NCBI RefSeq assembly: GCF_000801955.1
Contig: NZ_JSZO01000001.1
Span: forward strand, 124,001 to 188,000
From: Ralstonia sp. A12
GTDB taxonomy: Bacteria > Pseudomonadota > Gammaproteobacteria > Burkholderiales > Burkholderiaceae
Length of the DNA stretch: 64,000 bases
Reading direction: 5' to 3'
In this document: piece after piece, positions 33,212-41,471 of the stretch
Numbering within the stretch: position 1 is the first letter of the stretch
How the letters are laid out: every line of letters starts with the position of its first letter
Notes under the pieces: generated by a model
Database searches by the model: none
Seen by the model: only the letters and a program-made list of their open reading frames with translations
Told to the model about the DNA's origin: nothing
Made by a program: the position numbers and the translations under genes

Positions 33212-34566
33212 GCCCGCACCTCTTCGCGTTCCGTCTTCAGCGCATCGCGCATGACCCGCACCCAGTATTCGTGCTGGCAGACGAACAAGCCTTCGTCTTC
33301 ACTGCGCTCGCCCGAGATGAGCGGTTTCAAGCCCATCTTCGTGGCGTTCTCGTCGGGGCCGTGCACCCACAGCGGCGCGCCGCGCGACAGGTCATTCCAC
33401 AGGGCCGTGGTGCCGGCATAGCCGTTCTGGCAGGCGCGGAATTCCTCCAGGTCGTCTGCGGTACCCATGCCGGTGACGTTGAAGAAATCCTCATACTGGC
33501 GGATGCGCGTCGCACGGTCAGTTGCGCTCTCGCCTTTCGGCGCGAAGCAGAAGATCGAGACCTCGGTCTTGTCGACGCTGATCGGCCGGACCACGCGAAT
33601 CTGGGTGCTGAACTGGTCCATCAGAAACACGTTCGGATACAGGCACAGGTTGCGGGTCTGGTTAATGATGAAATCCGTCTGTGTCTCGCCCACGCGTGCC
33701 TTGATCTCGTCGCGGTGCGCATAGACCGGCCGCACTTCCGGGTTCATCGTCTGGGTCCACAGCAGGATATGGCCGTGCTCGAAGCCATAGACGCCCGCCA
33801 CCGACTTGCTCCAACTGTTCGCATCCACCGCCTGCGTGCCGCCCTCCTTGCGCCGGCCCATCGTCGCGGCGTAGTTCCAGTGCACGGTGCTGACGTGGTA
33901 GCCGTCGCAGCCGTTCTCCATCTGCATCTTCCAGTTGCCGTCGTAGACGTACGAGGAATTGCCGCGCAGCACTTCCAGGCCGTCCGGCGCCTGATCGACG
34001 ATCTGGTCGATGATCACCCGCGCCTCGCCAAGGTACGTTTCGAGCGGCTGCACATCGGCATTGAGACTGCCGAACAGGAAGCCACGGTAGTTCTGGAACC
34101 GCGCAACCTTGCGCAGATCATGCGAGCCATGCGTGTTGAACTGCACCGGGTACTCGGTGGTCTTTTCGTCCTTCACCTTGAGCAGCTTGCCGGTGTTGGA
34201 GAAGGTCCAGCCGTGGAACGGGCACGTGAAGCTGCCCTTGTTGCCGTGCTTGCGGCGGCACAGCATCGCCCCCTTGTGTGCGCAGGCGTTGATGACCGCG
34301 TTCAACTCCCCGGTCTTGTCGCGGGTGATGACGATCGGCTGGCGGCCGATCCACGTGGTGTAGTAGTCGTTGTTGCTCGGAATCTGGCTTTCGTGCGCCA
34401 GATACACCCAGTTGTTCTCGAAGATGTGCTTCATCTCCAGTTCGAACAGCTCGGGATTGGTAAAGATGTCTCGGCGGCAGCGGAAAACGCCGGCCTCTTC
34501 GTCATCCACCACCGCGGTCGATAGCAGGTGGTCCAGTTCGTTGGCTTTGTCGATCAGGGCGGACAT
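33208..34566 (-). CDS. benA: Benzoate 1,2-dioxygenase large (alpha) subunit
   Basis: A 452-residue oxygenase subunit. The Rieske ligands are C95, H97, C115 and H118 (CAHKG and CPFHGW), and the mononuclear iron ligands are likely H224 and H229, with D221 as the bridging aspartate (DGYHVSTVH). The segments [15 protein letters not shown] and [13 protein letters not shown] resemble BenA rather than the anthranilate enzyme AntA, which supports benzoate as substrate. The ATG at 34566 follows GTGGAGACG. It adds both atoms of O2 to benzoate, giving the cis-diol. It lies 28 nt after catA. Confidence 0.95.
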   Translation of the reverse strand: MSALIDKANELDHLLSTAVVDDEEAGVFRCRRDIFTNPELFELEMKHIFENNWVYLAHESQIPSNNDYYTTWIGRQPIVITRDKTGELNAVINACAHKGAMLCRRKHGNKGSFTCPFHGWTFSNTGKLLKVKDEKTTEYPVQFNTHGSHDLRKVARFQNYRGFLFGSLNADVQPLETYLGEARVIIDQIVDQAPDGLEVLRGNSSYVYDGNWKMQMENGCDGYHVSTVHWNYAATMGRRKEGGTQAVDANSWSKSVAGVYGFEHGHILLWTQTMNPEVRPVYAHRDEIKARVGETQTDFIINQTRNLCLYPNVFLMDQFSTQIRVVRPISVDKTEVSIFCFAPKGESATDRATRIRQYEDFFNVTGMGTADDLEEFRACQNGYAGTTALWNDLSRGAPLWVHGPDENATKMGLKPLISGERSEDEGLFVCQHEYWVRVMRDALKTEREEVRA

Positions 34567-34594
34567 GGTCGTCTCCACGTTGAGGCGCTAGGCC

Positions 34595-35530
34595 TCAGAC
34601 CTCGGCCGAAGCGCGCAGGCGATTCACGCGCTGGTTGTCCTTGCCCTGTACCAGCGGCGTCAGAACGACATTGAATTCGATGTCCTTGTACGCATCGGCC
34701 TTCAGGTCCAACGCAGCGCCACCGGTTTTCTCGACCACGTGCGGAATCAGCTCTTCGCGGGTGGCGTAGGCGAAGTCATCCCAGATCAGCGGATCGCCTT
34801 CGATGTTGAACTGCGTCGTCAGCTTGCGGTGTCCGTCGCTGGTGACGAAGAAGTGCACATGCGCCGGGCGATTGCCGTGGCGGGCCAGCCCGTTGAGCAG
34901 TTGCTGGGTCGCGCCGTGCGGCGGGCAGCCGTAGCCCACCGGCATGAGCGTGCGGAATTCGTATTTGCCATCGGCACCCGTCCGGACTGCGCCACGCAGG
35001 TTGAACGGGCTCTGTTCGCCGGTCGGGTCGAAGTGCGAGTAGAAGCCGTTCGAATTCGCGTGCCAGCACTCGACCAGAGCGCCGGCCAGCGGCTTGCCAT
35101 CCGGGCCGGTGACCGTGCCGTGAATGATCAGCGGGCCGGCAGCGGGGTCCGGGTCGAGGTCGATCCGGGACACACCATCGCGCACCTTCGCACCCGCCAC
35201 GTACAGCGGGCCTTCGATCGTGCGCGGTGTCCCGCCGTCGAGGCCAATCGCCGCGTCCGCTGCATCCATGCGGATGTCGAGGTACTTCTCCAGGCCCACA
35301 CCGGCGGCCAGCAGTGCCGCCTCCCCATCCTGGCCGAGCTTGTTCAGGTAGTTGATGCCCGCCCAGACCTCATCCGGCGTGATGTCGAGATCGTCAATGG
35401 CCTTGAACAGATCGGCCAGCAGACGGTGGGTAATCTGCTTCAGGCGGGCGTTGCCCTGAGTGCCATCCAGGTTGGTGGCGGCCTTCAGCAGGTCCTGCAC
35501 GTCTTTCGTTTGGAATACGGTCACGCTCAT
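34595..35530 (-). CDS. catA: Catechol 1,2-dioxygenase
   Basis: A 311-residue intradiol dioxygenase. The Fe(III) ligands fall at the same numbers as in well-studied homologues: Y164 (GFYSHF), Y200 (MPVGYG), H224 and H226 (PAHVHF). The N-terminal helical linker domain (residues about 1-100) dimerises. It opens catechol between the hydroxyls to cis,cis-muconate. It lies between catC and benA in the same unit, which joins upper and lower pathways on one message. Confidence 0.96.
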   Translation of the reverse strand: MSVTVFQTKDVQDLLKAATNLDGTQGNARLKQITHRLLADLFKAIDDLDITPDEVWAGINYLNKLGQDGEAALLAAGVGLEKYLDIRMDAADAAIGLDGGTPRTIEGPLYVAGAKVRDGVSRIDLDPDPAAGPLIIHGTVTGPDGKPLAGALVECWHANSNGFYSHFDPTGEQSPFNLRGAVRTGADGKYEFRTLMPVGYGCPPHGATQQLLNGLARHGNRPAHVHFFVTSDGHRKLTTQFNIEGDPLIWDDFAYATREELIPHVVEKTGGAALDLKADAYKDIEFNVVLTPLVQGKDNQRVNRLRASAEV

Positions 35531-35590
35531 GATGGGTGTCTCCAGTGGGTTCTTTTGGGGAAATGTCCAGGCGATCTTTCAGAGTCAGCG

Positions 35591-35881
35591 TCAGGCGTCG
35601 TCGCCATGAATCGACGACGGGTGACGGCACAGCGGCGTCACGGCAATCTGCATGTACGGAAACAGCGGCAACGCGGTCAGGATGTCGTGCAGTTCAGCGT
35701 TGCTCTGTACGTCGAAGATGCTGGTGTTCGCGTACTCGCCAACCAGGCGCCAGATGTGGCGCCACTTGCCGCTGCGCTGCAGCTCCTGCGAGTAAGCCTT
35801 TTCGCGCGTCTTGATCTCGTTGGCGACATCGGCGGGCATGTCGGCCGGCAGGTGAACATCCATGCGAACTTGGAACAGCAT
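35591..35881 (-). CDS. catC: Muconolactone delta-isomerase
   Basis: A 96-residue protein starting MLFQVRMDVHLPADMPADVA, full length for the family (about 92-97). The conserved ending GLFPYMQ appears here as ALPLFPYMQIAVTPLCRHPS. It isomerises muconolactone to beta-ketoadipate enol-lactone and forms a decamer in known cases. It lies 39 nt after catB and 60 nt before catA. No catD or pca gene for the next step is in this window. Confidence 0.95.
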   Translation of the reverse strand: MLFQVRMDVHLPADMPADVANEIKTREKAYSQELQRSGKWRHIWRLVGEYANTSIFDVQSNAELHDILTALPLFPYMQIAVTPLCRHPSSIHGDDA

Positions 35882-35920
35882 CGTGGTCTCCTTGGTGGGT
35901 TGTCTTCGGTCTAGGTGTTG

Positions 35921-37030
35921 TCAGTGGCGGCGCAGACGGGTGAGCTTGTCGCGGTCGATCTGGATGCCCAGGCCGGGGCCCGTGGGCACCTGCAACATGA
36001 AGTCGCGGTACTGCAGCGGCTCGGTCAGCAGTTCTTGCGTGAGCAACAAGGGGCCGAACAGCTCGGTGCCGAATTGCAGATCGCCGAAGGTGGAGAACAC
36101 ATGGGCCGAGGCCGCCGTGCCGACCGCGCCTTCGAGCATCGTTCCGCCGTAGAGGCTGATGCCCGCAAGCTGCGCGATGGCGGCAACTTGCATGGCCGGA
36201 ACCAGCCCGCCGGACTGCGCGATCTTCACGGCGAACACGTCGGCGCTGGCGCTACAGGCCAGTTCAAACGCATCGAGCGGGCCGTGCAGCGCTTCGTCAG
36301 CCATCATCGGCACGGCGAACTGGCGAGCGAGGCGTTCCAGCGCGGCGCGGTTCTCGGCACGCACCGGTTGTTCAATCAGGTCGATGCCGCCGGCCTGCAG
36401 CGCGGCGATGCCGTTGGCGGCGTCGAGTTCGCTCCACGCCTGGTTGACGTCGACGCGCACGCTCACGGCGTCGCCCAGGGCGCGCTTGATGGCCAGCACG
36501 TGGGCCACGTCATCAGCGACCGGGCGCAGACCGATCTTCAGCTTGAAAATGCGGTGGCGGCGCTCGGCGAGCATCGCTTCTGCCTCGGCAATGTCTTTCG
36601 CCGTGTCGCCGCTGGCGAGCGTCCAAGCCACCGGCAGCGCATCGCGCAGGCGGCCGCCGAGCAGTTCCGACAACGGCACATTCAGCCGGCGCGCCTGTGC
36701 ATCGAACAGCGCCGTTTCCAGCGCGCACTTGGCGAACCGGTTGCCCTGGATGGTCTTGCGCACCTTTGCCATGGCAGCCGCCACGTTGCGCGCGTCCATG
36801 CCGATCAGCAGCGGCGCGATGTGCGTGTCGATGTTGACCTTGACACTCTCGGGGCTCTCCTCGCCGTAGTTGAGGCCACCGATGGTGGTGGCCTCGCCCC
36901 AGCCTTCGATGCCGTCTTCACAGCGCACATGCACAAGCACCAGCGTCTGCACGTGCATGGTGGCAACGGAGAGTTTGTGCGGACGAATGGTCGGCACATC
37001 CACTAGAATGGCCTCGATCGAGCGAATCAT
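35921..37030 (-). CDS. catB: Muconate cycloisomerase
   Basis: A 369-residue enolase-superfamily enzyme. The catalytic base is in KLK (K165), the first metal ligand is D194 in VRVDVNQAW, and further metal ligands follow in LIEQPV and MADEAL. It closes cis,cis-muconate to muconolactone with Mn2+. It is the first gene after the promoter shared with the LysR regulator, so catBCA and benABCDKE probably form one induced transcript. Confidence 0.95.
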   Translation of the reverse strand: MIRSIEAILVDVPTIRPHKLSVATMHVQTLVLVHVRCEDGIEGWGEATTIGGLNYGEESPESVKVNIDTHIAPLLIGMDARNVAAAMAKVRKTIQGNRFAKCALETALFDAQARRLNVPLSELLGGRLRDALPVAWTLASGDTAKDIAEAEAMLAERRHRIFKLKIGLRPVADDVAHVLAIKRALGDAVSVRVDVNQAWSELDAANGIAALQAGGIDLIEQPVRAENRAALERLARQFAVPMMADEALHGPLDAFELACSASADVFAVKIAQSGGLVPAMQVAAIAQLAGISLYGGTMLEGAVGTAASAHVFSTFGDLQFGTELFGPLLLTQELLTEPLQYRDFMLQVPTGPGLGIQIDRDKLTRLRRH

Positions 37031-37039
37031 GTTTTCCAG

Positions 37040-37126
37040 GTATCAGAGTGATGACGATCAACTTGGAAACCAGATTACGCAGCGCAATTTACTGCGTCCA
37101 ACACCGATTTAGTATCAGATTCATAC
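37040..37126. promoter_or_regulatory. Divergent catB / LysR promoter with two LysR-type sites
   Basis: A symmetrical site GTAT-CAGATTC-ATAC (37112-37126) has the T-N11-A core of LysR boxes. A second, imperfect copy GTAT-CAGAGTG-ATGA (37040-37054) lies just ahead of catB. CatM and BenM bind ATAC-N7-GTAT dyads; the arms are the same here but the order is reversed. The perfect site ends 14 nt before the regulator ATG, which suits autorepression; the imperfect one would overlap the catB promoter and serve activation. Confidence 0.6.
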
Positions 37127-37140
37127 CTATAAGGTTGGAT

Positions 37141-38052
37141 ATGGAACTGCGCCACCTGCGCTACTTCGTGGCCGTTGCTGAAGAGCTGAACTTCACGCGC
37201 GCGGCCGAGCGGCTGCATATCGCCCAGCCGCCGCTCTCGCGGCAGATTCAGCAACTGGAAGAGGAAATCGGCGTGCTGCTGCTCGAGCGCGGCAGCCGCC
37301 CGCTCAAGCTGACGGAAGCCGGGCGCTTCTTCCACGCGCACGCGCGCCAATTGTTGGCGCAGACAGCCGAACTGGCCTCGATGACACAGCGTGTCGGCCA
37401 GATCGAGCGACGCATGTCGATCGGCTTTGTCGCGTCAACGCTGTACGGGATGCTGCCAAAGGTCATCCGGCGCTTCCGGGCGGAGTACCCAATGGTCGAC
37501 CTGTCGATGCACGAGATGACCACCATGGACCAGATCCAGGCGCTCAAGGACGGCCGCATCGACGTGGGCTTCGGCCGCATCCGCTATGAAGACCCGAACG
37601 TGCGGCGCATCCTGCTGCGCGATGAACGGCTGATCGTCGCCCTACCCTCGGGGCATGCGCTGCTGGGCGCCAAACCGGCGGTGTCGCTGCGCGATCTGGT
37701 GGGCGAGACGCTGATCATCTACCCCCGTGCGCCGCGCCCGAGCTATGCCGACCAGGTCCTCGCCCTGTTCCACGACCGCGCGCTGGAACCAGCCAGGATT
37801 TACGAGGCACGGGAATTGCAAATCGCTCTGGGGCTGGTGGCGGCGGGCGAAGGCGTGTCGGTGGTGCCGCGCAGCGTGGCCGGCCTGCAGCGCGAAGATG
37901 TCAGTTATATGGAACTGGACGATCCGCAATTGGTCTCGCCCATTATCTTCAGCACGCGTCTGCTGGATGAGTCCGAAGACATCCAGGCCATGCTGAACCT
38001 GACGTATCGGCTGTACGAAGAGCAGAAGATTCCGCACTACCGGCCGTCGTAA
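37141..38052 (+). CDS. LysR-family activator of the benzoate/catechol genes (CatR/BenM-like)
   Basis: A 303-residue LysR protein beginning MELRHLRYFVAVAEELNFTRAAERLHIAQPPLSRQIQQ (residues 1-38), the pattern of the CatR, CatM, BenM and ClcR group. The effector domain (about 90-300) would bind cis,cis-muconate and possibly benzoate. An upstream in-frame start at 37048 would overlap the operator, so the ATG at 37141 is preferred. It is divergent from catB and is the only regulator next to the nine-gene unit. Confidence 0.9.
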   Translation: MELRHLRYFVAVAEELNFTRAAERLHIAQPPLSRQIQQLEEEIGVLLLERGSRPLKLTEAGRFFHAHARQLLAQTAELASMTQRVGQIERRMSIGFVASTLYGMLPKVIRRFRAEYPMVDLSMHEMTTMDQIQALKDGRIDVGFGRIRYEDPNVRRILLRDERLIVALPSGHALLGAKPAVSLRDLVGETLIIYPRAPRPSYADQVLALFHDRALEPARIYEARELQIALGLVAAGEGVSVVPRSVAGLQREDVSYMELDDPQLVSPIIFSTRLLDESEDIQAMLNLTYRLYEEQKIPHYRPS

Positions 38053-38176
38053 GCATTGCAACGCGAGGCGCAAAGTTACACGCTAGTTCGTCGGTTGGAT
38101 GGACACGATGGCTGCATGGGCTAGATTGAATCCAGACGCCCATCCACCTGCGATTGGAGCGTAGCGAGGGAAAACA

Positions 38177-41100
38177 ATGCGCCGCCCCGTCAAGTTGGCT
38201 CTGATTGCTGCGCCGCTTCTGCTGCTTGCCGTGGCTGCCTGGCTTGTCTCCGACGAGCTGAAGACCTCAGCGTGGCAGGCCAGTTACCTCGCCCAGCTCG
38301 GCAAGTCGCAAACCTTTCCCGTCAAGCCGGGGCCCAGCGCTTCCGCGCGCTACCCCAACTCTGGCCCTTACGACGAGCGCCTCGGCTACCACCAGCTCTC
38401 CGCGTTTCTTGATCGCCTGCACACACGCGGCTACATCGTCGCCCAGCAGGCCGTGCCGTCAAACGACATGCTCTCGCTCATGGATCGCGGCCTGAATGCG
38501 CCCTACCGAGAGAAAGACCAGGCCGGCCTGGAACTGCTTGATGACGATGGCCGACCGATCTACCGCGTGCGTCATCCCGAGCGCATCTATGACCGCTTCG
38601 ACGCCGTACCGCCTTTGCTTGTCAACTCGCTACTCGGGATCGAGAACCGCACCCTGCTCCAAACGGAGTACCCCAAGCGCAACCCGGCCGTTGAGTGGAC
38701 ACGCTTGGCGCGCGCCGTATGGGACCGCGCCTTGCGCATGGCGGATTCGGAGCACGAATCCCCCGGCGGCAGCACGCTCGCCACGCAAATCGAAAAGTAC
38801 CGCCACTCCCCCGAAGGCCGTACCGATTCACCCAGTGAGAAGCTGCGGCAGATGGCCTCGGCCTCCGTGCGCGCCTACCTGAACGGCGAAGATACGACCG
38901 CCACGCGCCACCAGCTTGCTGTCACGTACCTGAACACCGTGCCGCTGGGCGCGCGCGCCGGGTTCGGTGAAATCCAAGGCATTGGCGATGCACTGTGGGT
39001 CTGGTACGGACGCGACTTTGCCGAGGTCAACAAGCTGCTGGCCGCAGATTCCACCGCGCCGGTAGCCGCCCGCGCGCTGGCGTACAAGGAGGCTCTGAGC
39101 CTGCTGGTGTCGCAGCGGCGCCCGTCGTACTACCAGGAGAATCTCGACGATCTCGAATCGCTGACGAACGCCTACATCCGCATCCTGGCCGCAGCGGGCG
39201 TCGTTCCGGCGGACTTGCGAGACTCGGCACTCGCGCAATCGCTCAAGCAGCAGGCCCAGCGCGCGCGCCTACCTGCCGCACCCATCGAGCACAAAGGCAC
39301 CAATGCCGTGCGCGTCAACCTGGCAGGCATGCTGGGTGTGCCGCGTATGTATGCACTCGACAGGCTGGACCTGACGGCCAGCAGCACACTCGACGCGCCG
39401 CTGCAACACGAGATCACCACCGAGTTGCGCAAGCTGCAAGACCCCGCGCGCGCCAAGGCTGCCGGCCTCGTCGGCGACAAGATGCTCGAACACGGCGACC
39501 CACGCGGCGTCACCTACAGCTTCACGCTCTACGAACGCGCGCCCGGCGGCAACCGCGTGCTGGTGCAGGCCGATACCTTCGACCAACCATTCGACATCAA
39601 CGAAGGCGTGAAGCTGGACCTGGGTTCCACCGCCAAGCTGCGCACGCTGGTGACCTATCTGGAAATCGTGGCCGAGCTGCACAAGCGCTACGCAGACCAG
39701 CCCGCCGCCGCACTGCGCAAGCTCAATATCTCCGTGCAGAACCCGATTGAGCGCTGGGCCGTTGACTACCTCGCCCACGCACAGGATCGCTCGCTGAACG
39801 CCATGCTCGAAGCCTCAATGGAGCGCAAATACTCTGGCAACGCCGGCGAATGGTTTGCCACCGGCGGCGGCATGCAGAGTTTCGAGAATTTCGAGAAATG
39901 GGAAGGCACCCAGAATTTCACCGTACGCGAGGGGCTCAAGCACTCTGTCAACCTCGTCTTCGTACGGATCATGCGCGACATCTCGCGCTACTTTCAGCAC
40001 CAGTTGCCCAGCGCCGGTGCGGAGGCGCTGGAGGACACGGATTCCCCTCAACGGCAGGTCTATCTGCAGCGCTTTGCTGACCGCGAAGGCAAGCTCTTCA
40101 TGGGCCGCTTCTATACGAAATACCGGAGCAAAACCCCGCAGGAGCAGGAAGACACGCTCGTACAGAGCACGCACGCAACCCCCGTGCGGCTGGCCACGAT
40201 CTTCCGCAGCATCGACCCGCAGGCCGGGCCAGACAAGCTGGCCGCGTTCATCCGCGCCTACTTGCCCGGTGCCAAGCTGGATGACGCCACGCTTACCAAG
40301 CTCTACAACAACTATTCGCCACAGCGCTTCGATCTGGCGGACCGCGGCTACATCGCGCGGCTGCATCCGCTGGAGCTGTGGCTGGTGGCCTACCTGCGCG
40401 CGCATCCGCAGGCGACGCTCGCGCAGGTCAACCAGGACAGCGCCACCGAGCGGCTGGCGGTCTACAAATGGCTGCTGCAATCGCATCGCAAGGGCGCGCA
40501 GGACAAGCGCATCAAGCAGATGCTTGAGATCGAGGCGTTCCAGTCCATCCACACGATGTGGAAGCGGCTCGGCTATCCGTTCGAGTCACTGGTGCCTTCG
40601 TATGGCACCGCCATCGGCGCCTCGGCCGACCGCCCCGCCGCGCTGGCCGAGCTGATGGGCATCATCGAAAACGACGGCGTACGCCTGCCCAGCGTGCGCA
40701 TCGACCGCCTGCGCTTTGCCGCCAACACTCCCTACGAAGTGCTGCTATGCCGCGACCCAAGCGCGGGTGAACGTGTGCTGCCGCCGGAGATTCCAGCCAT
40801 CGTCAAAGCCGCACTGGCCGGCGTAGTGGAAGGCGGCACCGCCAAACGCATCGACGGCACCTTCGTCGACACAGACGGCAAAACCGTCAAGGTCGGCGGC
40901 AAGACAGGCACCGGCGACAACCGCTTCAAGACGTTCAGCCGCGGTGGCGGGCTCATCTCCGAACGCGTCGTCAGCCGCTCCGGCGCGTTCGTCTTCTACT
41001 TGGGGGATCGCTACTTCGGCACGGTCGTCGCTTACGTGGCCGGCAAGGACGCGGCCAAGTACAAGTTCACCAGCGCCCTGACGGTGCAAGTGCTCAAAGT

Positions 41101-41203
41101 ACTGGCCCCCACGCTGATGGGCTACCTGGATCTGGCCGAAGCCGCCCCCGCGTTCAACTGCAAGGTGCCGCAAGCCACCGCATCCGAGCAAAAACTCGAT
41201 TGA
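38177..41203 (+). CDS. Atypical class A penicillin-binding protein (GT51 plus transpeptidase-like)
   Basis: A 1008-residue envelope protein with one N-terminal membrane helix (residues 7-24). A GT51-like glycosyltransferase domain spans about 145-290; its first catalytic glutamate may be E156 in GIENRTLL, where normal enzymes read EDxxFxxH, and GGSTLATQ follows at 197-204. The transpeptidase triad is complete: S484-T-A-K487, S590-V-N592 and K909-T-G911. So acyl-serine chemistry looks possible while the glycosyltransferase motif is divergent. It is much longer than PBP1c and has inserted segments between motifs. It stands alone between two regulators' territories. Confidence 0.85.
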   Translation: MRRPVKLALIAAPLLLLAVAAWLVSDELKTSAWQASYLAQLGKSQTFPVKPGPSASARYPNSGPYDERLGYHQLSAFLDRLHTRGYIVAQQAVPSNDMLSLMDRGLNAPYREKDQAGLELLDDDGRPIYRVRHPERIYDRFDAVPPLLVNSLLGIENRTLLQTEYPKRNPAVEWTRLARAVWDRALRMADSEHESPGGSTLATQIEKYRHSPEGRTDSPSEKLRQMASASVRAYLNGEDTTATRHQLAVTYLNTVPLGARAGFGEIQGIGDALWVWYGRDFAEVNKLLAADSTAPVAARALAYKEALSLLVSQRRPSYYQENLDDLESLTNAYIRILAAAGVVPADLRDSALAQSLKQQAQRARLPAAPIEHKGTNAVRVNLAGMLGVPRMYALDRLDLTASSTLDAPLQHEITTELRKLQDPARAKAAGLVGDKMLEHGDPRGVTYSFTLYERAPGGNRVLVQADTFDQPFDINEGVKLDLGSTAKLRTLVTYLEIVAELHKRYADQPAAALRKLNISVQNPIERWAVDYLAHAQDRSLNAMLEASMERKYSGNAGEWFATGGGMQSFENFEKWEGTQNFTVREGLKHSVNLVFVRIMRDISRYFQHQLPSAGAEALEDTDSPQRQVYLQRFADREGKLFMGRFYTKYRSKTPQEQEDTLVQSTHATPVRLATIFRSIDPQAGPDKLAAFIRAYLPGAKLDDATLTKLYNNYSPQRFDLADRGYIARLHPLELWLVAYLRAHPQATLAQVNQDSATERLAVYKWLLQSHRKGAQDKRIKQMLEIEAFQSIHTMWKRLGYPFESLVPSYGTAIGASADRPAALAELMGIIENDGVRLPSVRIDRLRFAANTPYEVLLCRDPSAGERVLPPEIPAIVKAALAGVVEGGTAKRIDGTFVDTDGKTVKVGGKTGTGDNRFKTFSRGGGLISERVVSRSGAFVFYLGDRYFGTVVAYVAGKDAAKYKFTSALTVQVLKVLAPTLMGYLDLAEAAPAFNCKVPQATASEQKLD

Positions 41204-41269
41204 TCTCAGCCCAGATACGCTTTGGCGCCAACGCATGCGCCCAGACGGTTTGGCCGTACCCTGCCCTAG

Positions 41270-41470
41270 ATGGCGCCTTGAATTTTTGTAAGCGGGCGGA
41301 AAAAAGAAGGAGGCTTGTCTGAGCGAAGCGAGTTTGCCTCCTTCTCCGCCCGGTTACAGAAATTCAAGGAGTCTTTCGCCATCTCGGGCGCGCCTTTCTT
41401 TGCTTACCTTTCTTTGGCAAGACAAAGAAAGTAAGTCGGCCCCGTCAGGGGACGAAACAAGGGATGCACC
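41270..41470. repeat. Multi-hairpin intergenic repeat element
   Basis: Three nested dyads. A long imperfect palindrome spans 41276-41369 (CCTTGAATTTTTGTAA ... GTTACAGAAATTCAAGG, with inner arms AGAAGGAGGC / GCCTCCTTCT). A hairpin CTTACCTTTCTTTG / CAAAGAAAGTAAG lies at 41403-41435, and CCCC-GTCA-GGGG at 41440-41451. ATGGCG and CGCCAT also bracket the first palindrome. I recognise this composition as a dispersed element of Ralstonia and related genomes. It fills the gap between two convergent genes and could act as a terminator or RNA-processing site. Confidence 0.8.
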
Positions 41471-41471
41471 A

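Noticed and set aside
33133-34524. 463-codon + strand frame antisense to benA.
   Set aside because: benA is unambiguous from its Rieske and iron ligands; the antisense translation is low-complexity, rich in Arg, His and Val.
33208-34566. Considered anthranilate 1,2-dioxygenase (antA) instead of benA.
   Set aside because: The N-terminal and mid-protein segments follow BenA closely, and the operon contains benD, which anthranilate pathways do not need.
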